From contig OZ242974.1 of the NCBI GenBank assembly GCA_965211775.1, positions 2,356,001 to 2,420,000 on the forward strand: 64,000 nucleotides of DNA, given 5' to 3'. The translations under genes and the position numbers were made by a program. The DNA is from Thiodiazotropha sp040506975 (GTDB taxonomy: Bacteria; Pseudomonadota; Gammaproteobacteria; Chromatiales; Chromatiaceae). Every line of letters begins with the position of its first letter. Within the stretch, counting starts at the first letter, position 1. Positions 1-9,858 of this stretch are shown here, in pieces. Below the pieces are notes generated by a model. That model saw nothing but the letters and a program-made list of their open reading frames with translations. It was not told the origin of the DNA and did not search any database.

Positions 1-1950
1 AAATTCACCCGAACCTATACTTGCCTGGTAGCGTGTGACTAATTGGATCCGGCCGGCATTTTCACCTTTTAGATATCCGATGAGTGAAAGGTCTTTATTG
101 GCCTCGTCGATTGCGTCACCCGTCACCCGCACCCGGTTCCGAAAAGCGACGACACTATCATTCTCATTGGTCGAGCCACGGGTTATGCACATCGCCTGGA
201 CACCCTGATAGGCCCAGGCCTGGCAGGCGAAGCGTGTCTCACCGTTACTATCCCAACGGGCTGTTTCGAATTGGTCACTATCGATGTCGTAATCCTCGAA
301 ATCGCCGTACAGTAAAATATCCCGGCCGCTCTGAACAGCCAACCCGTTCGCGTTTGTAGTGATCTCGGCCAGCGAGCTCTCCGCGGGGGCCAGGTGACGA
401 AGATCGATGACTGCCAAACCTGAATCATCCACAGTCATCTCGAGAGAGATGCTGTGCTGTTTCAGGGTTGGCTGTTGTGACGGCGGTCGGATCCAGTTTT
501 CGTTCAGATAGGGGAAAACAGTGACGCCTTCGCCGAATGAATATTCAGCAAGACGGCGCAGAAAACGGTCAGCCAAGGCTCCGCTGATCGGGCGTGGGCG
601 GTAGTCTTCGAGATAGATGGGAATGCCTCTGGCTCGGGCGATCTCGGATGAGACCACATCGACCTGGGCCAGGATGCCGAGCATGGTTTCATGACGATCC
701 TGATCGAACAGGAAATTGCCCAGCCCATGGTACATCAACTTATCGTTATAGAAACCGAATCCTTGTGCGACATGGGGATGGTGGGCGATCACCAGATCGG
801 CGCCTGCATCGACTGCCAACTGCATTCTCCCATAGGAGTAGTCACTGGGTGAAAAGGTGTACTCCTTGCCGGTATGCAGTTGGGCAATCACGAACATTCC
901 CGAGTCCGACTCTCCGCCTATCGTATCGCTGACGCGAACGCTGTCTCGCAAATCCGCAGCACCCCCCTGGGATTCGTTGGCTACGTAGAGTATGTCGTGT
1001 TGTGACCCGGATACGGAGGTTGCCGAAACCAGCGAGACGGGTGTGCCGGACAGATCCACCCGATGCGGTGCAAAGGCCGCTTGCGGGGTGGCCCCCGCAC
1101 CGGAGTATTCGATGCCAGCCGCATCGAATGCGGCCAGGGTGTCGCTGAGGCCCGACTGCAGGTAGTCGAAAACATGGTTGTTACCCAGAGAAACGCACTG
1201 AATGCCGATCTCAGCCAATGCATGCAGCGATTCCGGTAGAGAGAAATAGGCGAAGTCCTTGGTTGGGTGCGGGGTTGTCGGCTCGGAGAGCGCGGGACTC
1301 TCAAAGTTGATCACCGGGTAGTCGGATAATTCAAATAGTGTCCACACAAACCGTAATGCGTCCCGACTTCCCGGCAAGGGATCATCGCTTTGAATCAGGG
1401 CCGCATCGTTGCTTGCGGGTACCTGTGTCAACGGGGTTGTCTCTTCCGGGTCGAGGAATCGACGTGCGAATGATACGTCGCCACCGAACAGCAGGCGCGT
1501 TTCATCGGCGTTGACCGACTGCGCCACAACAGTCGGTAGTTCAACTGCGCTTTTGCCCAGGGGGTGGTGTAGGTAGGCCGCTATGATTGTCGGCCTGATC
1601 CCATCACCCTCCAGCTTTAAATAGTCATTACTGCGAGGTGCCTGTTCCAAGCTGAACCTGCCGTCGGCATCCGACTTTGTAGTGTGTGAACCGAGATGAA
1701 CCGTAATATTGTTCAATGGTACACCGAGTTCATCGACAATCGTGCCGTCAACCTGAATTGGGCTCATCTGGTATGTCTGGCGCTGTGCCTCGTCCAGGCT
1801 CAGGTAGTGATCTTCCGCCGATCTACCTCCACTGCTTCCTGAGCCGGAGCCTCCACAGGAGATCAGCAGGGTGGTTATACAAACCGGGTAAATGAGTTTA
1901 TTGAGAATAAAAAGGATATTTTTCTTTTCAACGGATGGCTTTATTGACAT
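1..1950 (-). CDS. CapA-family (PGA_cap) lipoprotein, 3' end outside the window
   Basis: The frame stays open for 650 codons from the ATG at 1950 to the window edge. The N-terminus is a lipoprotein signal with lipobox LISC followed by a Gly/Ser-rich linker. Next comes a carboxypeptidase-regulatory-like beta domain (about residues 65-110), then a CapA/PGA_cap metallophosphatase-like domain. Visible landmarks are LLFGGDVSFARRF, VINFESPALS, SLGNNHVFDY and IAHHPHVAQGF, which hold the family's conserved Asp, Asn and His residues. Family members act in poly-gamma-glutamate capsule synthesis, but many homologues have no known substrate. A further C-terminal domain of unknown type begins after about residue 480 and is cut by the window edge. 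Its downstream neighbours are not visible. Confidence 0.82.
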   Translation of the reverse strand, partial: MSIKPSVEKKNILFILNKLIYPVCITTLLISCGGSGSGSSGGRSAEDHYLSLDEAQRQTYQMSPIQVDGTIVDELGVPLNNITVHLGSHTTKSDADGRFSLEQAPRSNDYLKLEGDGIRPTIIAAYLHHPLGKSAVELPTVVAQSVNADETRLLFGGDVSFARRFLDPEETTPLTQVPASNDAALIQSDDPLPGSRDALRFVWTLFELSDYPVINFESPALSEPTTPHPTKDFAYFSLPESLHALAEIGIQCVSLGNNHVFDYLQSGLSDTLAAFDAAGIEYSGAGATPQAAFAPHRVDLSGTPVSLVSATSVSGSQHDILYVANESQGGAADLRDSVRVSDTIGGESDSGMFVIAQLHTGKEYTFSPSDYSYGRMQLAVDAGADLVIAHHPHVAQGFGFYNDKLMYHGLGNFLFDQDRHETMLGILAQVDVVSSEIARARGIPIYLEDYRPRPISGALADRFLRRLAEYSFGEGVTVFPYLNENWIRPPSQQPTLKQHSISLEMTVDDSGLAVIDLRHLAPAESSLAEITTNANGLAVQSGRDILLYGDFEDYDIDSDQFETARWDSNGETRFACQAWAYQGVQAMCITRGSTNENDSVVAFRNRVRVTGDAIDEANKDLSLIGYLKGENAGRIQLVTRYQASIGSGEF

Positions 1951-2043
1951 GTAAATGGTCACAAATCCAGTGCGGGATGATGATAGAGTATATCGGTTTA
2001 CCACAACCTTTCTTTAGACCGCGGGAACCATAGGAATTGCCGG

Positions 2044-3042
2044 TCAGTTGTTTATGCCTCGCAACTTGGCTTCGTAGCGGCCGATAATTGTGGAGACAGG
2101 TTCGACTTTGTGGATGCCGGAAACGCTCTTGCCAGCCTGCCAGAATTCCATTTCACCCTTCTCGTCGAGGGATGACTGACGCAGCTGGAAGGCGGAACGC
2201 AGGGTATAGAACATGCGCATCCAGTGTTTGGTTCTGTTGCCGTTCAACATCCAGCGGGCGAAAGCCCCCGCCTTTGTGCCGATTTTTTCTATGTAGGGTG
2301 TTTTGATGATCGATACGGGAACCCCGGTGATTCGATTGCTGAGCACGATATCGCGTTCGTCGGCATCGAGGATGGCCTGCTTATAGGGCATTGCCGCGTT
2401 GCACTCCTCAGTAGCGATAAAGCGCGTGCCCAATTGGCAGCCCGCATAGCCTTGCCTGATCGCTTCGGCGAACTGTTGTTCGTTACCGATACCTCCCGCG
2501 CAGATGAGCGGCACACCCAGGTCACCCAGTTCATCCAACAGCTGCAAGTGGGAGAGGGCGCCGGCATGTCCGCCGGCCCGGTTGTTGACGGCTATCAGGC
2601 CGTCAACTCCGCCATCGAGTCCCTTCAAGGCCCACTTACGCTCAGTGACATCATGGTAGACGATGCCGTCATAGGCCTTCACCCGTTCGACCACCCAGCG
2701 CGGATTGCCCAGGGATGTGATGAAGAAACGCACGCCTTCGTCCAACGCAATCGAGACCCACTCCACCATCCTGTCGTGGTATTTTCTGGAGGACTTCTCG
2801 ATCAGGGCGTTCATGCCGATGGGTCTGTCGGTGAGGCTTTTTATCAGTCTGATTCCTTCGCGGAAATCGTGACCATGGACAAAGGTCATGGCGACCGGCT
2901 GGATGATACCGATACCACCGGCCTCGGATGCGGCGGCGACGAGTTCGGGATTGGAACAGGGGTACATGGGTCCACAGATGATCGGTACCCGGATACCGGT
3001 ATGTCGTGTAAATGCTGTCTCCTGAGGCGGATTGTCGCTCAT
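2044..3042 (-). CDS. NAD(P)H-dependent flavin oxidoreductase, nitronate monooxygenase family
   Basis: A 332-residue FMN-binding TIM-barrel protein of the nitronate monooxygenase / 2-nitropropane dioxygenase family. Visible motifs are PIICGPMYPCSNPELVAA near the N-terminus, AVNNRAGGHAG around the active site, the phosphate-binding CAGGIGN and LGTRFIATEE. The ATG at 3042 overlaps the stop of the upstream hotdog gene as ATGA, so translational coupling favours this start over the ATG nine codons further upstream. It is the last gene of the beta-oxidation operon. Here such proteins may act on fatty-acid-derived nitronates or as an enoyl-thioester-reductase-like enzyme. The substrate cannot be read from the sequence. 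Confidence 0.85.
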   Translation of the reverse strand: MSDNPPQETAFTRHTGIRVPIICGPMYPCSNPELVAAASEAGGIGIIQPVAMTFVHGHDFREGIRLIKSLTDRPIGMNALIEKSSRKYHDRMVEWVSIALDEGVRFFITSLGNPRWVVERVKAYDGIVYHDVTERKWALKGLDGGVDGLIAVNNRAGGHAGALSHLQLLDELGDLGVPLICAGGIGNEQQFAEAIRQGYAGCQLGTRFIATEECNAAMPYKQAILDADERDIVLSNRITGVPVSIIKTPYIEKIGTKAGAFARWMLNGNRTKHWMRMFYTLRSAFQLRQSSLDEKGEMEFWQAGKSVSGIHKVEPVSTIIGRYEAKLRGINN

Positions 3043-3545
3043 GGCATGTCCCTGGGACGTAACTGCCAATGGGCGGTGAGGTTCGCAACACTGTCCCCTT
3101 CCTGATCCCAGATGGTTGCATGGGCCAGAAGGGTGGTGGGTTCGCCTATCGTCTCCGGCAGCTGTGCTTCACCGATCGCGGTGAGGTCGCCGCGGGCCTT
3201 CTTCAGATAATCGATCTCGAGCCGGGTAACGATACCTTTGGTTGATTTGGGCATGGCGGCAATCAGAGCAAGACCGCTTGCCAGCTCGCCGATATTTGCC
3301 AGTGCTATGGCATGAATCGAATTGAGATGGTTGCGCAAAACTCGTCTGTCCCGCAGGGTAACCCTTGCTCGACCGGGTGATATCTCTTCGATAACGGGGC
3401 GGATGGTGCCGGTATAGGGCACCATCCGTCCGAATAGCAGACTGTAGATACGCCGGCCCAAGGCACTGTTTCCAAAACGTCTCCAGAGTGACGTGACACG
3501 CTCTTCCGGAGTCATGCCAGGTCTGCTTTGTGTCTCACCACTCAT
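3039..3545 (-). CDS. DUF4442 hotdog-fold protein, probable acyl-CoA thioesterase
   Basis: A 168-residue protein with the DUF4442 / hotdog thioesterase pattern. It has a central helix region NHLNSIHAIALANIGELAS and later beta strands carrying IDYLKKARG and LTAHWQLRP. The family is related to 4HBT thioesterases, so hydrolysis of acyl-CoA or release of CoA is likely but not proven. It sits in the fad operon between the thiolase (99-bp gap) and the flavin oxidoreductase (4-bp overlap), which fits CoA recycling during fatty-acid breakdown. Confidence 0.8.
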   Translation of the reverse strand: MSGETQSRPGMTPEERVTSLWRRFGNSALGRRIYSLLFGRMVPYTGTIRPVIEEISPGRARVTLRDRRVLRNHLNSIHAIALANIGELASGLALIAAMPKSTKGIVTRLEIDYLKKARGDLTAIGEAQLPETIGEPTTLLAHATIWDQEGDSVANLTAHWQLRPRDMP

Positions 3546-3644
3546 ACAGCGTTCTCCTGAAATGGGGATACCTGATCACTGTCTATGGCAGATGTTGTCG
3601 CATGATGCCAGTCCCATCGGTGCCGGCCGGGCATCTGCTGTTTA

Positions 3645-4829
3645 TCAGCAGCGTTCGAACAGGCCGGCCGCTCCCATCCCCGTGCCGATACACATGGTTA
3701 CCATGCCGTAGCGCTTATTGGTACGCTGCATCCCGTGCAGCAGGGTCGCCGTGCGTATTGCGCCGGTCGCACCGAGTGGGTGTCCAAGGGCAATGGCGCC
3801 ACCGAGTGGGTTGACCTTATCCGGATCCATATCCATCTCCCGCATCACGGCCAGGGTCTGCGCGGCAAAGGCCTCGTTGAGCTCGACCCAGTCGATCTGG
3901 TTGAGGCTGACGCCGGTCAGTTTTTCCAGCTTGGGTATCGCCTCCTTGGGGCCTATGCCCATGATCTCCGCGGGCACCCCGGCAACGCTGTAGCCCACAA
4001 AGCGCGCCAGCGGCTCGAGATTCAAGGCGCGCATTTTCCGTTCGCTCATCACCACCACGGCGCCGGCGCCGTCGCTCATCTGCGAGCTGTTACCGGCGGT
4101 GACGCTGCCTTTGGCGGCGAACACCGGGCGCAGTTTGGCCAGGCCTTCAAGGCTGGAGTCGGGACGGGGGCCCTCATCACTCTTTACCGGGCGCTCAAGG
4201 ATTCGGATTGTATTTCCCTCGTCCGGCAGGTGTTGTCTGGCCAGATAGGGGAGTATCTCCCGCTCGAAATGACCGGCATTGATCGCCGCCAGCGCACGCT
4301 GGTGACTCTGCAGGGCAAAGCTATCCTGATCTTCGCGGCTGACCTTCCAGCGTTCGGCGACATTTTCCGCGGTGACGCCCATGCCGTAGGCGATAGACAC
4401 ATTGTCATCCTCGAACACCGCCGGATTTATGGCGACCTTGTTGCCCATCATCGGTACCATGCTCATGCTCTCGACACCGCCGGCGACGATGATGTCTGCC
4501 TCGCCGAGGCGAATTCTGTCCGCTGCGATGGCGATACTCTGCAGGCCGGATGAGCAGAAACGGTTGATGGTGACGCCCGGTACGCTGTCCGGTAACCCGG
4601 CCAGCAGGCTGGACACACGGGCGACGTTCAGGCCCTGCTCAGCCTCCGGCATGGCGCAACCGATGATTACATCCTCGATCTGTTCAGTCGGCAGACCGGG
4701 GCAATCGCCGAGCACACCCTGAATCGCATGGGTGAGCAGATCGTCAGGACGGGTTTGTCGGAATACGCCTCGTGGGGCCTTGCCGACGGGGGTGCGCCTG
4801 GCTGCCACAATGTAGGCCTGTTCACTCAT
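3645..4829 (-). CDS. fadA: acetyl-CoA C-acyltransferase (3-ketoacyl-CoA thiolase)
   Basis: A 394-residue thiolase, the usual family length. It cleaves 3-ketoacyl-CoA to acetyl-CoA and a shortened acyl-CoA. The nucleophilic cysteine is C92 in NRFCSSGLQS. The catalytic His lies in GGAIALGHPLGATGA, and the second Cys in CIGTGMGAAGLFE near the C-terminus. A GAGGAG ribosome site precedes the ATG. It lies 14 bp after the fadN-like gene on the same strand, so the two probably form the last steps of one beta-oxidation complex. The symbol is given by family and context; fadI is the other possibility. Confidence 0.92.
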   Translation of the reverse strand: MSEQAYIVAARRTPVGKAPRGVFRQTRPDDLLTHAIQGVLGDCPGLPTEQIEDVIIGCAMPEAEQGLNVARVSSLLAGLPDSVPGVTINRFCSSGLQSIAIAADRIRLGEADIIVAGGVESMSMVPMMGNKVAINPAVFEDDNVSIAYGMGVTAENVAERWKVSREDQDSFALQSHQRALAAINAGHFEREILPYLARQHLPDEGNTIRILERPVKSDEGPRPDSSLEGLAKLRPVFAAKGSVTAGNSSQMSDGAGAVVVMSERKMRALNLEPLARFVGYSVAGVPAEIMGIGPKEAIPKLEKLTGVSLNQIDWVELNEAFAAQTLAVMREMDMDPDKVNPLGGAIALGHPLGATGAIRTATLLHGMQRTNKRYGMVTMCIGTGMGAAGLFERC

Positions 4830-4843
4830 AGCGCTCTCCTCGC

Positions 4844-7261
4844 TCAGTTCCGCAGGGGCTTGCCGGTATCCAGCATATGCTTGACCCGTGCATGTGTTTT
4901 GGGGCTTTTCAGCAAAGCGCGAAAACCCTCACGCTCATAGCGCAGATACCAGCCTTCAGTCAGTTCGGTACCTGCATCCACCGGGCCGCCACAGAGTGCA
5001 TTGGCGACGAGGGTCCCGATTTTCATGTCGTAGTCAGAGATGAAACCGCCGGCGTGCATATTGGTCATCGCCGCCTTGAAGTTTGCGATGGCGGCCCGAC
5101 CTCCGGCCCGAATCGGTGATTCGATGGCCGGGCGGTAGTTGGCGGCACTCAGGGCGCGAACCTGGGCAATGGCTGCATGCAGCACTTCATGACGATTCAT
5201 GACCACAATATCGCTTTCGCGCAGAAAGCCGAATACCTTGGCCTGTTCGGCACTGGTGGCCACCTTGCCCATCGCGACGGTTTCAAAAATATCCTTGAGT
5301 GCCTCGAATGTGTCATTCCCGGCCGCCTTGATGGAAGCACGTCTGGCCAGCTCCATGCAGCCGCTGCCGGCGGGTATGAGGCCGACGCCTACCTCCACCA
5401 AGCCGATGTAACTCTCCAGCGCTGCGACCACCCGGTCACACTGCATCATCAATTCGCAACCGCCGCCAAGTGCCAGTCCCTGGACCCCGGCAACCACCGG
5501 GATATTGGATTTACGCATGCGAATACAGCTGTGCTGGAACTTCTGCAGCAGGTTGTCCAGGGCATTGCTGCCCGGCAGTATGCTCTTCATGGCAACCGGC
5601 ATGAATGACTTCAGGTCTGCGCCCGCGCTGAACGGCTCGTCCGGTTGCCAAATCACCATGCCGGTGAGCTGTTGTTGCGCCAGTTCTGCGGCCTGATTCA
5701 GGCTGTCCAGCACACCGTCGTCGATGGTATGCATTTTGGTCTTGAAGCTGAGTACACCGATATCACCATCGATTAGCCAGAAACGTGCCGAGTCGTTTTC
5801 GAACAATACCTCATGCTGGGCGGCCTGTTCGCCAACCAGCGGCTCGGGCTGGCGCTGACGCTGGTAGACCGGGAGCCTGGAGCGGGGATGATAGCTATTG
5901 TCGGTAGGTGACCATGAGCCCTTTGACGTATGGATCGCCTCGATGTTATTGACCCATGCCGGCAGGGGTTCGCCGGTAAGGGTCTTGCCCGCATCGATAT
6001 CCTGCTGGATCAAATCGGCGATACGCCGCCAACCGGCGTGCTGCCAGATCTCGAACGGACCCTGCTGCCAGCCGAAGCCCCAGCGAATCGCCATATCAAC
6101 CTCCCTGGCATTATCGGCAATCGAGTCCAGTAGATAGGCGGCATAGTGAAATACATCGCGCTGAATCGACCAGAGGAATTCGGCATGGGGATCGTTGATG
6201 GCGCTTAGCTTTGCCAGGCGTTCGGGGTTCCTGTAATCCTTCAGTAACTTCTCCACCTTTCCGGGGATCTTTACCTTACGCTTCCTGTAACTGTCGTCTG
6301 CAGGTTCGTATACCAGGATTTCACCATCCTGTTTTTTATACACGCCTGCCTTGGTCTTGGCGCCGAGGGCGCCTTTTTCAATCAGGGTGTCGAGCCAGTC
6401 CGGAATCCTGTAGATCGATACCCACGGGTCATCACCGAGGTGTTCGGCAGCGTTGCGTAAAACGTGCCGCATGGTATCGAGCCCCACCAGGTCGGCGGTG
6501 CGCAGGGTTGCGCTTTTAGGCCGTCCGATCGATTTTCCGGTCAGCGCGTCGACGGTTTCAAAGTTCAATGAGAGTCTTTGTGCATGGTGGAAGGTCGACA
6601 TCATGGAGAAAAGCCCGAGTCGGTTGGCAATGAAGTTTACCGTGTCCCTGGCCCTGACCACCCCTTTCCCAAGAGTGGCTACGCAAAAGCTCTCAATGGT
6701 ATCGACAACTTCGGGTGATGTCTGTGGTTGCGCTATCAACTCAACCAGTGGCATATAGCGCGGTGGATTGAAGAAATGGATGCCGAGGAAACGGTTGCGC
6801 AGATTGTCGGGCAGGCATTCTGCCAATTCTGTGATGGAGAGGCCCGATGTGTTGCTGGCAAGTATCGCATCATCACCGAGATAGGTTGATACCTTGTGGT
6901 AAAGGTCGGACTTCCATTCCATTTTTTCCGCTATCGCTTCGATTACCAGATCGCAATCGGTGAGTTTTTCAAGGTCGTCGTCGTAGTTGCACGGGATTAT
7001 CCTGGTGGCGTTTGTCGTCACAGCTAACGGTTCCGGCTTCTGTTTCATCAGGCCCTTGATTGCCTGTTTGGCAATCGCGCTTTTGTCCGTGCCCTCTTTG
7101 GGGAGGTCGAACAACAGTGACGGAATACCGGCGTTGGTGAAATGAGCCGCTATCTGAGCTCCCATTACACCGGCTCCAAGTATGGCCACCCGTTTGAATG
7201 CCGGTATGCCGATGATTGCTTTGCTCACTTTATGAGATGTTAGCTGAGCGGTTGATTTCAT
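4844..7261 (-). CDS. 3-hydroxyacyl-CoA dehydrogenase / enoyl-CoA hydratase, FadN/FadB type
   Basis: An 805-residue bifunctional beta-oxidation enzyme. The NAD-binding dehydrogenase is N-terminal (VAILGAGVMGAQIAAHF near residue 25) and the enoyl-CoA hydratase/crotonase part is C-terminal. The crotonase part shows FSAGADLKSF, GLALGGGCELMMQCD, and GLVEVGVGLIPAGSG with its conserved acidic residue. This order matches Bacillus FadN rather than E. coli FadB/FadJ, where the hydratase comes first. A strong GGAGGAGAGAGG site precedes the ATG. It lies 42 bp downstream of fadE and 14 bp upstream of the thiolase gene, supporting a shared transcript. Confidence 0.93.
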   Translation of the reverse strand: MKSTAQLTSHKVSKAIIGIPAFKRVAILGAGVMGAQIAAHFTNAGIPSLLFDLPKEGTDKSAIAKQAIKGLMKQKPEPLAVTTNATRIIPCNYDDDLEKLTDCDLVIEAIAEKMEWKSDLYHKVSTYLGDDAILASNTSGLSITELAECLPDNLRNRFLGIHFFNPPRYMPLVELIAQPQTSPEVVDTIESFCVATLGKGVVRARDTVNFIANRLGLFSMMSTFHHAQRLSLNFETVDALTGKSIGRPKSATLRTADLVGLDTMRHVLRNAAEHLGDDPWVSIYRIPDWLDTLIEKGALGAKTKAGVYKKQDGEILVYEPADDSYRKRKVKIPGKVEKLLKDYRNPERLAKLSAINDPHAEFLWSIQRDVFHYAAYLLDSIADNAREVDMAIRWGFGWQQGPFEIWQHAGWRRIADLIQQDIDAGKTLTGEPLPAWVNNIEAIHTSKGSWSPTDNSYHPRSRLPVYQRQRQPEPLVGEQAAQHEVLFENDSARFWLIDGDIGVLSFKTKMHTIDDGVLDSLNQAAELAQQQLTGMVIWQPDEPFSAGADLKSFMPVAMKSILPGSNALDNLLQKFQHSCIRMRKSNIPVVAGVQGLALGGGCELMMQCDRVVAALESYIGLVEVGVGLIPAGSGCMELARRASIKAAGNDTFEALKDIFETVAMGKVATSAEQAKVFGFLRESDIVVMNRHEVLHAAIAQVRALSAANYRPAIESPIRAGGRAAIANFKAAMTNMHAGGFISDYDMKIGTLVANALCGGPVDAGTELTEGWYLRYEREGFRALLKSPKTHARVKHMLDTGKPLRN

Positions 7262-7303
7262 TAGCCTCTCTCCTCCGGCTGATCTCCACTATACAAGCGG
7301 AGG

Positions 7304-9778
7304 TCATCCAGTGATCTGCTGTTGATCATCTTGTCCGTATTTGTGGTATGGGGTGCGGATCAATTCCGATTCGTCAAAATCGTCAACATGGATAATCGCC
7401 ATCAAATGACGGTCAAAACGCCGCAGTTGTTCTGCTTTATGTTCGGTTATCATTGCCGCCTGAAGGGCTGCATCGGCAAGTTCCATATCTTCAGTTTTCT
7501 CCAATTCGCCTGTTCGCAATGCATGGTTCAGCCGTTTGAGAATCGGTTGCAGATTTAGACTCTCGAGAAAAACCTGGTTGACCTCCGCCAGCGGATTGTT
7601 CGCGGCAACCTCCAGGAACAGTCCGCTGGTCATCTTGATTCTGGTTGCACTGTCAACGGTGATCAGCTCAACAACCGACTTTTCCAGGCTGTCTTTCGGC
7701 GCTGAGTAGCGGCGGCCAATCGGGAACGCGAGACGTTTCAGTACACCGGGTACCCAGCGATTTGGCCAGTTTTCCATCAGCTGATCGAATGCGACCTGAT
7801 ATTGGTGGAGGAGATGGTCTAGGGCCCACTGCACCACCGGCCACTCCTCTTCCGGGTGTTGGCTATCTTCATGCTGCTTGATCACCATGCTGCCGAGAAA
7901 CAGCATACTCAACAGATCGCCCAGGCGTGCCGAAAGCATCTCCTTGAATTTCAGCTTAGCATTCAGATTGAGCAAGGCTACATCGGTGATCATTGCAAAC
8001 AGGCTGCTGAGCCGGTTGAAATGGCGATAATAGGGAAGCAGGTGCAGGTTTCCGTTCGGCACCACCTCCCGCGACAGGCCGAGACCCATGGTCAGCGTAC
8101 GCGCGAAATTGCTGATCGAATGGCCGGTGTGGGCAGTCAACGTGGTATCGAACCTGGCGAGTGTCTCTTGATTATCCTCGGCATGGGCCAATGTCATCTC
8201 CTGCATGACATAGGGGTGCGACCTGATCGCCCCCTGTCCAAAGATCATCAGGTTGCGTGTGAGGATGTTCGCGCCCTCCACGGTGATGGCCACAGGCATT
8301 GACTCATACATGTCGGCAATATAGTTCTTCGGACCCTTGACTACCGCCTTACCTGCATGGATATCCATGGCGTCGATTACGCACTGCCTGGCCATCTCCG
8401 TAGTGTGGTACTTCAAAATTGCGGATGCCACACTCGGTTTGTTGCCCTCGACGATGGCCTGAATGGTCTGTAGTCTGGCGGCATCGATGATGTAACTTAG
8501 ACCGGCAATACGCGCCAGTGGTTTCTGAATACCCTCGAATTGCGCAATGGGAATGCCAAATTGTCTGCGCAGGCTGGTGTAGGCGCTGGTACCGAGCAGC
8601 GAACGTTTGCTGACCGCCACGGCGGTGGTGGGCAGGGTGACTGCGCGTCCCACCGATAGACAATTCACCAGCATGCGCCAGCCTTTACCGGCCATCTCAG
8701 GACCGCCGATGATAAAACTCAGTGGAACGAAAACGTCTTCTCCCTGAATGGGGCCATTCAGGAAAGCATCGCCGATGGGCAGATGGCGCCGTCCGATCTG
8801 CATCCCTTGTGTATCGTGCGGGATCAGCGCACAGGTGATTCCGTAGTCTTTCACGTCGCCAATCAGACTATCCGGATCCTTCAGTCTGAAGGCGAGTCCG
8901 ACAAGTGTCGCGATGGGAGAGAGCGTGATATAGCGTTTGGAAAAGTTGAGCCGCATTCCGATCACTTCCTCTCCCTGCCATTCACCCTTACATACCGTGC
9001 CGGTATCGGGTATCGATGTGGCATCTGAGCCGGCGGTAGGACCGGTCAGGGCAAAACAGGGTATCTCCTCGCCGCTGGCGAGACGGGGGAGGTAGTAATC
9101 CTTTTGTGCTTCAGTGCCGTATTTGATCAACAGCTCACCCGGTCCGAGTGAGTTGGGTACACCGACCAGATAACTGACGCCACTGCCGGTATTACTCAGG
9201 CGCAACAGGATTTCGGATTGTGCAACCGGCGAGAATTCAAGGCCGCCGTAACGTTTCGGTATGATCATGCCGAGAAAGCCGTGATCGCGAACGTAGTCGA
9301 TGATCGACTCGGGCAGCCGGTTCAATTCATGATTGATCCGCCACTTGTCCACCATGCGACAAAGTTCGTTGACGGGGCCGTCGAGGAAGGCCTGTTCACG
9401 GTCGCTCAATACGGGTTTGGAACCGGAAAGCAGTCGACGCCAATCCGGCTTGCCACTGAATAGTTCTCCGTCCCACCAGACGTTTCCCGCATCTATCGCT
9501 TCCTTCTCCGTATTTGAAAGTGGGAGCATCATGCGTCTCATGGTGATAAGTGTGGGCTTGGAAATGAACCGCAGGCGCAGCGAGGGAACTGTAAACAACA
9601 GGCATACAAGGAATATGCCGGTGAACAGCCAGGTCAACAGGCCGAAACCTGTCACTGCGGCGGATATCAAAGAGAGCGTGGCCATTGAGTAGGTTGCTGC
9701 GGTGATGCTGTATCCACGATAGGCCAGGAACAACATCGTGGCTATTGCGATCGCGACTAAAACAAAGTTTGTCATCAT
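7304..9778 (-). CDS. fadE: acyl-CoA dehydrogenase, long FadE type
   Basis: An 824-residue FAD-dependent acyl-CoA dehydrogenase of the FadE type (E. coli FadE is 814 residues). It catalyses the first dehydrogenation in beta-oxidation. The N-terminus has two hydrophobic segments (about residues 4-22 and 30-65), so it is probably membrane-attached. A central FAD/substrate domain shows CFALTGPTAGSDATSIPDTG and later MDIHAGKAVVKGPKN. The C-terminal third is the DUF1974 extension typical of FadE. It is the first gene of the leftward operon and is divergent from the TetR regulator gene. A GGGAG site precedes tandem ATGs. Confidence 0.93.
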   Translation of the reverse strand: MMTNFVLVAIAIATMLFLAYRGYSITAATYSMATLSLISAAVTGFGLLTWLFTGIFLVCLLFTVPSLRLRFISKPTLITMRRMMLPLSNTEKEAIDAGNVWWDGELFSGKPDWRRLLSGSKPVLSDREQAFLDGPVNELCRMVDKWRINHELNRLPESIIDYVRDHGFLGMIIPKRYGGLEFSPVAQSEILLRLSNTGSGVSYLVGVPNSLGPGELLIKYGTEAQKDYYLPRLASGEEIPCFALTGPTAGSDATSIPDTGTVCKGEWQGEEVIGMRLNFSKRYITLSPIATLVGLAFRLKDPDSLIGDVKDYGITCALIPHDTQGMQIGRRHLPIGDAFLNGPIQGEDVFVPLSFIIGGPEMAGKGWRMLVNCLSVGRAVTLPTTAVAVSKRSLLGTSAYTSLRRQFGIPIAQFEGIQKPLARIAGLSYIIDAARLQTIQAIVEGNKPSVASAILKYHTTEMARQCVIDAMDIHAGKAVVKGPKNYIADMYESMPVAITVEGANILTRNLMIFGQGAIRSHPYVMQEMTLAHAEDNQETLARFDTTLTAHTGHSISNFARTLTMGLGLSREVVPNGNLHLLPYYRHFNRLSSLFAMITDVALLNLNAKLKFKEMLSARLGDLLSMLFLGSMVIKQHEDSQHPEEEWPVVQWALDHLLHQYQVAFDQLMENWPNRWVPGVLKRLAFPIGRRYSAPKDSLEKSVVELITVDSATRIKMTSGLFLEVAANNPLAEVNQVFLESLNLQPILKRLNHALRTGELEKTEDMELADAALQAAMITEHKAEQLRRFDRHLMAIIHVDDFDESELIRTPYHKYGQDDQQQITG

Positions 9779-9848
9779 TGCTGCATCTCCCGCCGAAAGT
9801 GTATGTGAAACCAGGGTCCCGTATAGGTATTATGACCCAAAAAAAGAG

Positions 9849-9858
9849 CGAGCGTTCG
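9849..9858. promoter_or_regulatory. candidate operator between fadE and tetR-type gene
   Basis: An imperfect palindrome CGAGCGTTCG (8 of 10 positions symmetrical) inside an A/T-rich surround, in the 156-bp divergent gap. TetR-family fatty-acid regulators usually bind such sites between themselves and the fad operon. Position and symmetry are seen; binding is inferred. Confidence 0.35.

Noticed and set aside
2224..3105. Long plus-strand reading frame of 293 codons opposite the flavin oxidoreductase gene
   Set aside because: It is antisense to a clear family member, has no recognisable domain and arises from the codon bias of the real gene.
3735..4553. Plus-strand frame of 272 codons opposite the thiolase gene
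   Set aside because: Mirror frame of a strongly conserved thiolase; composition is not protein-like.
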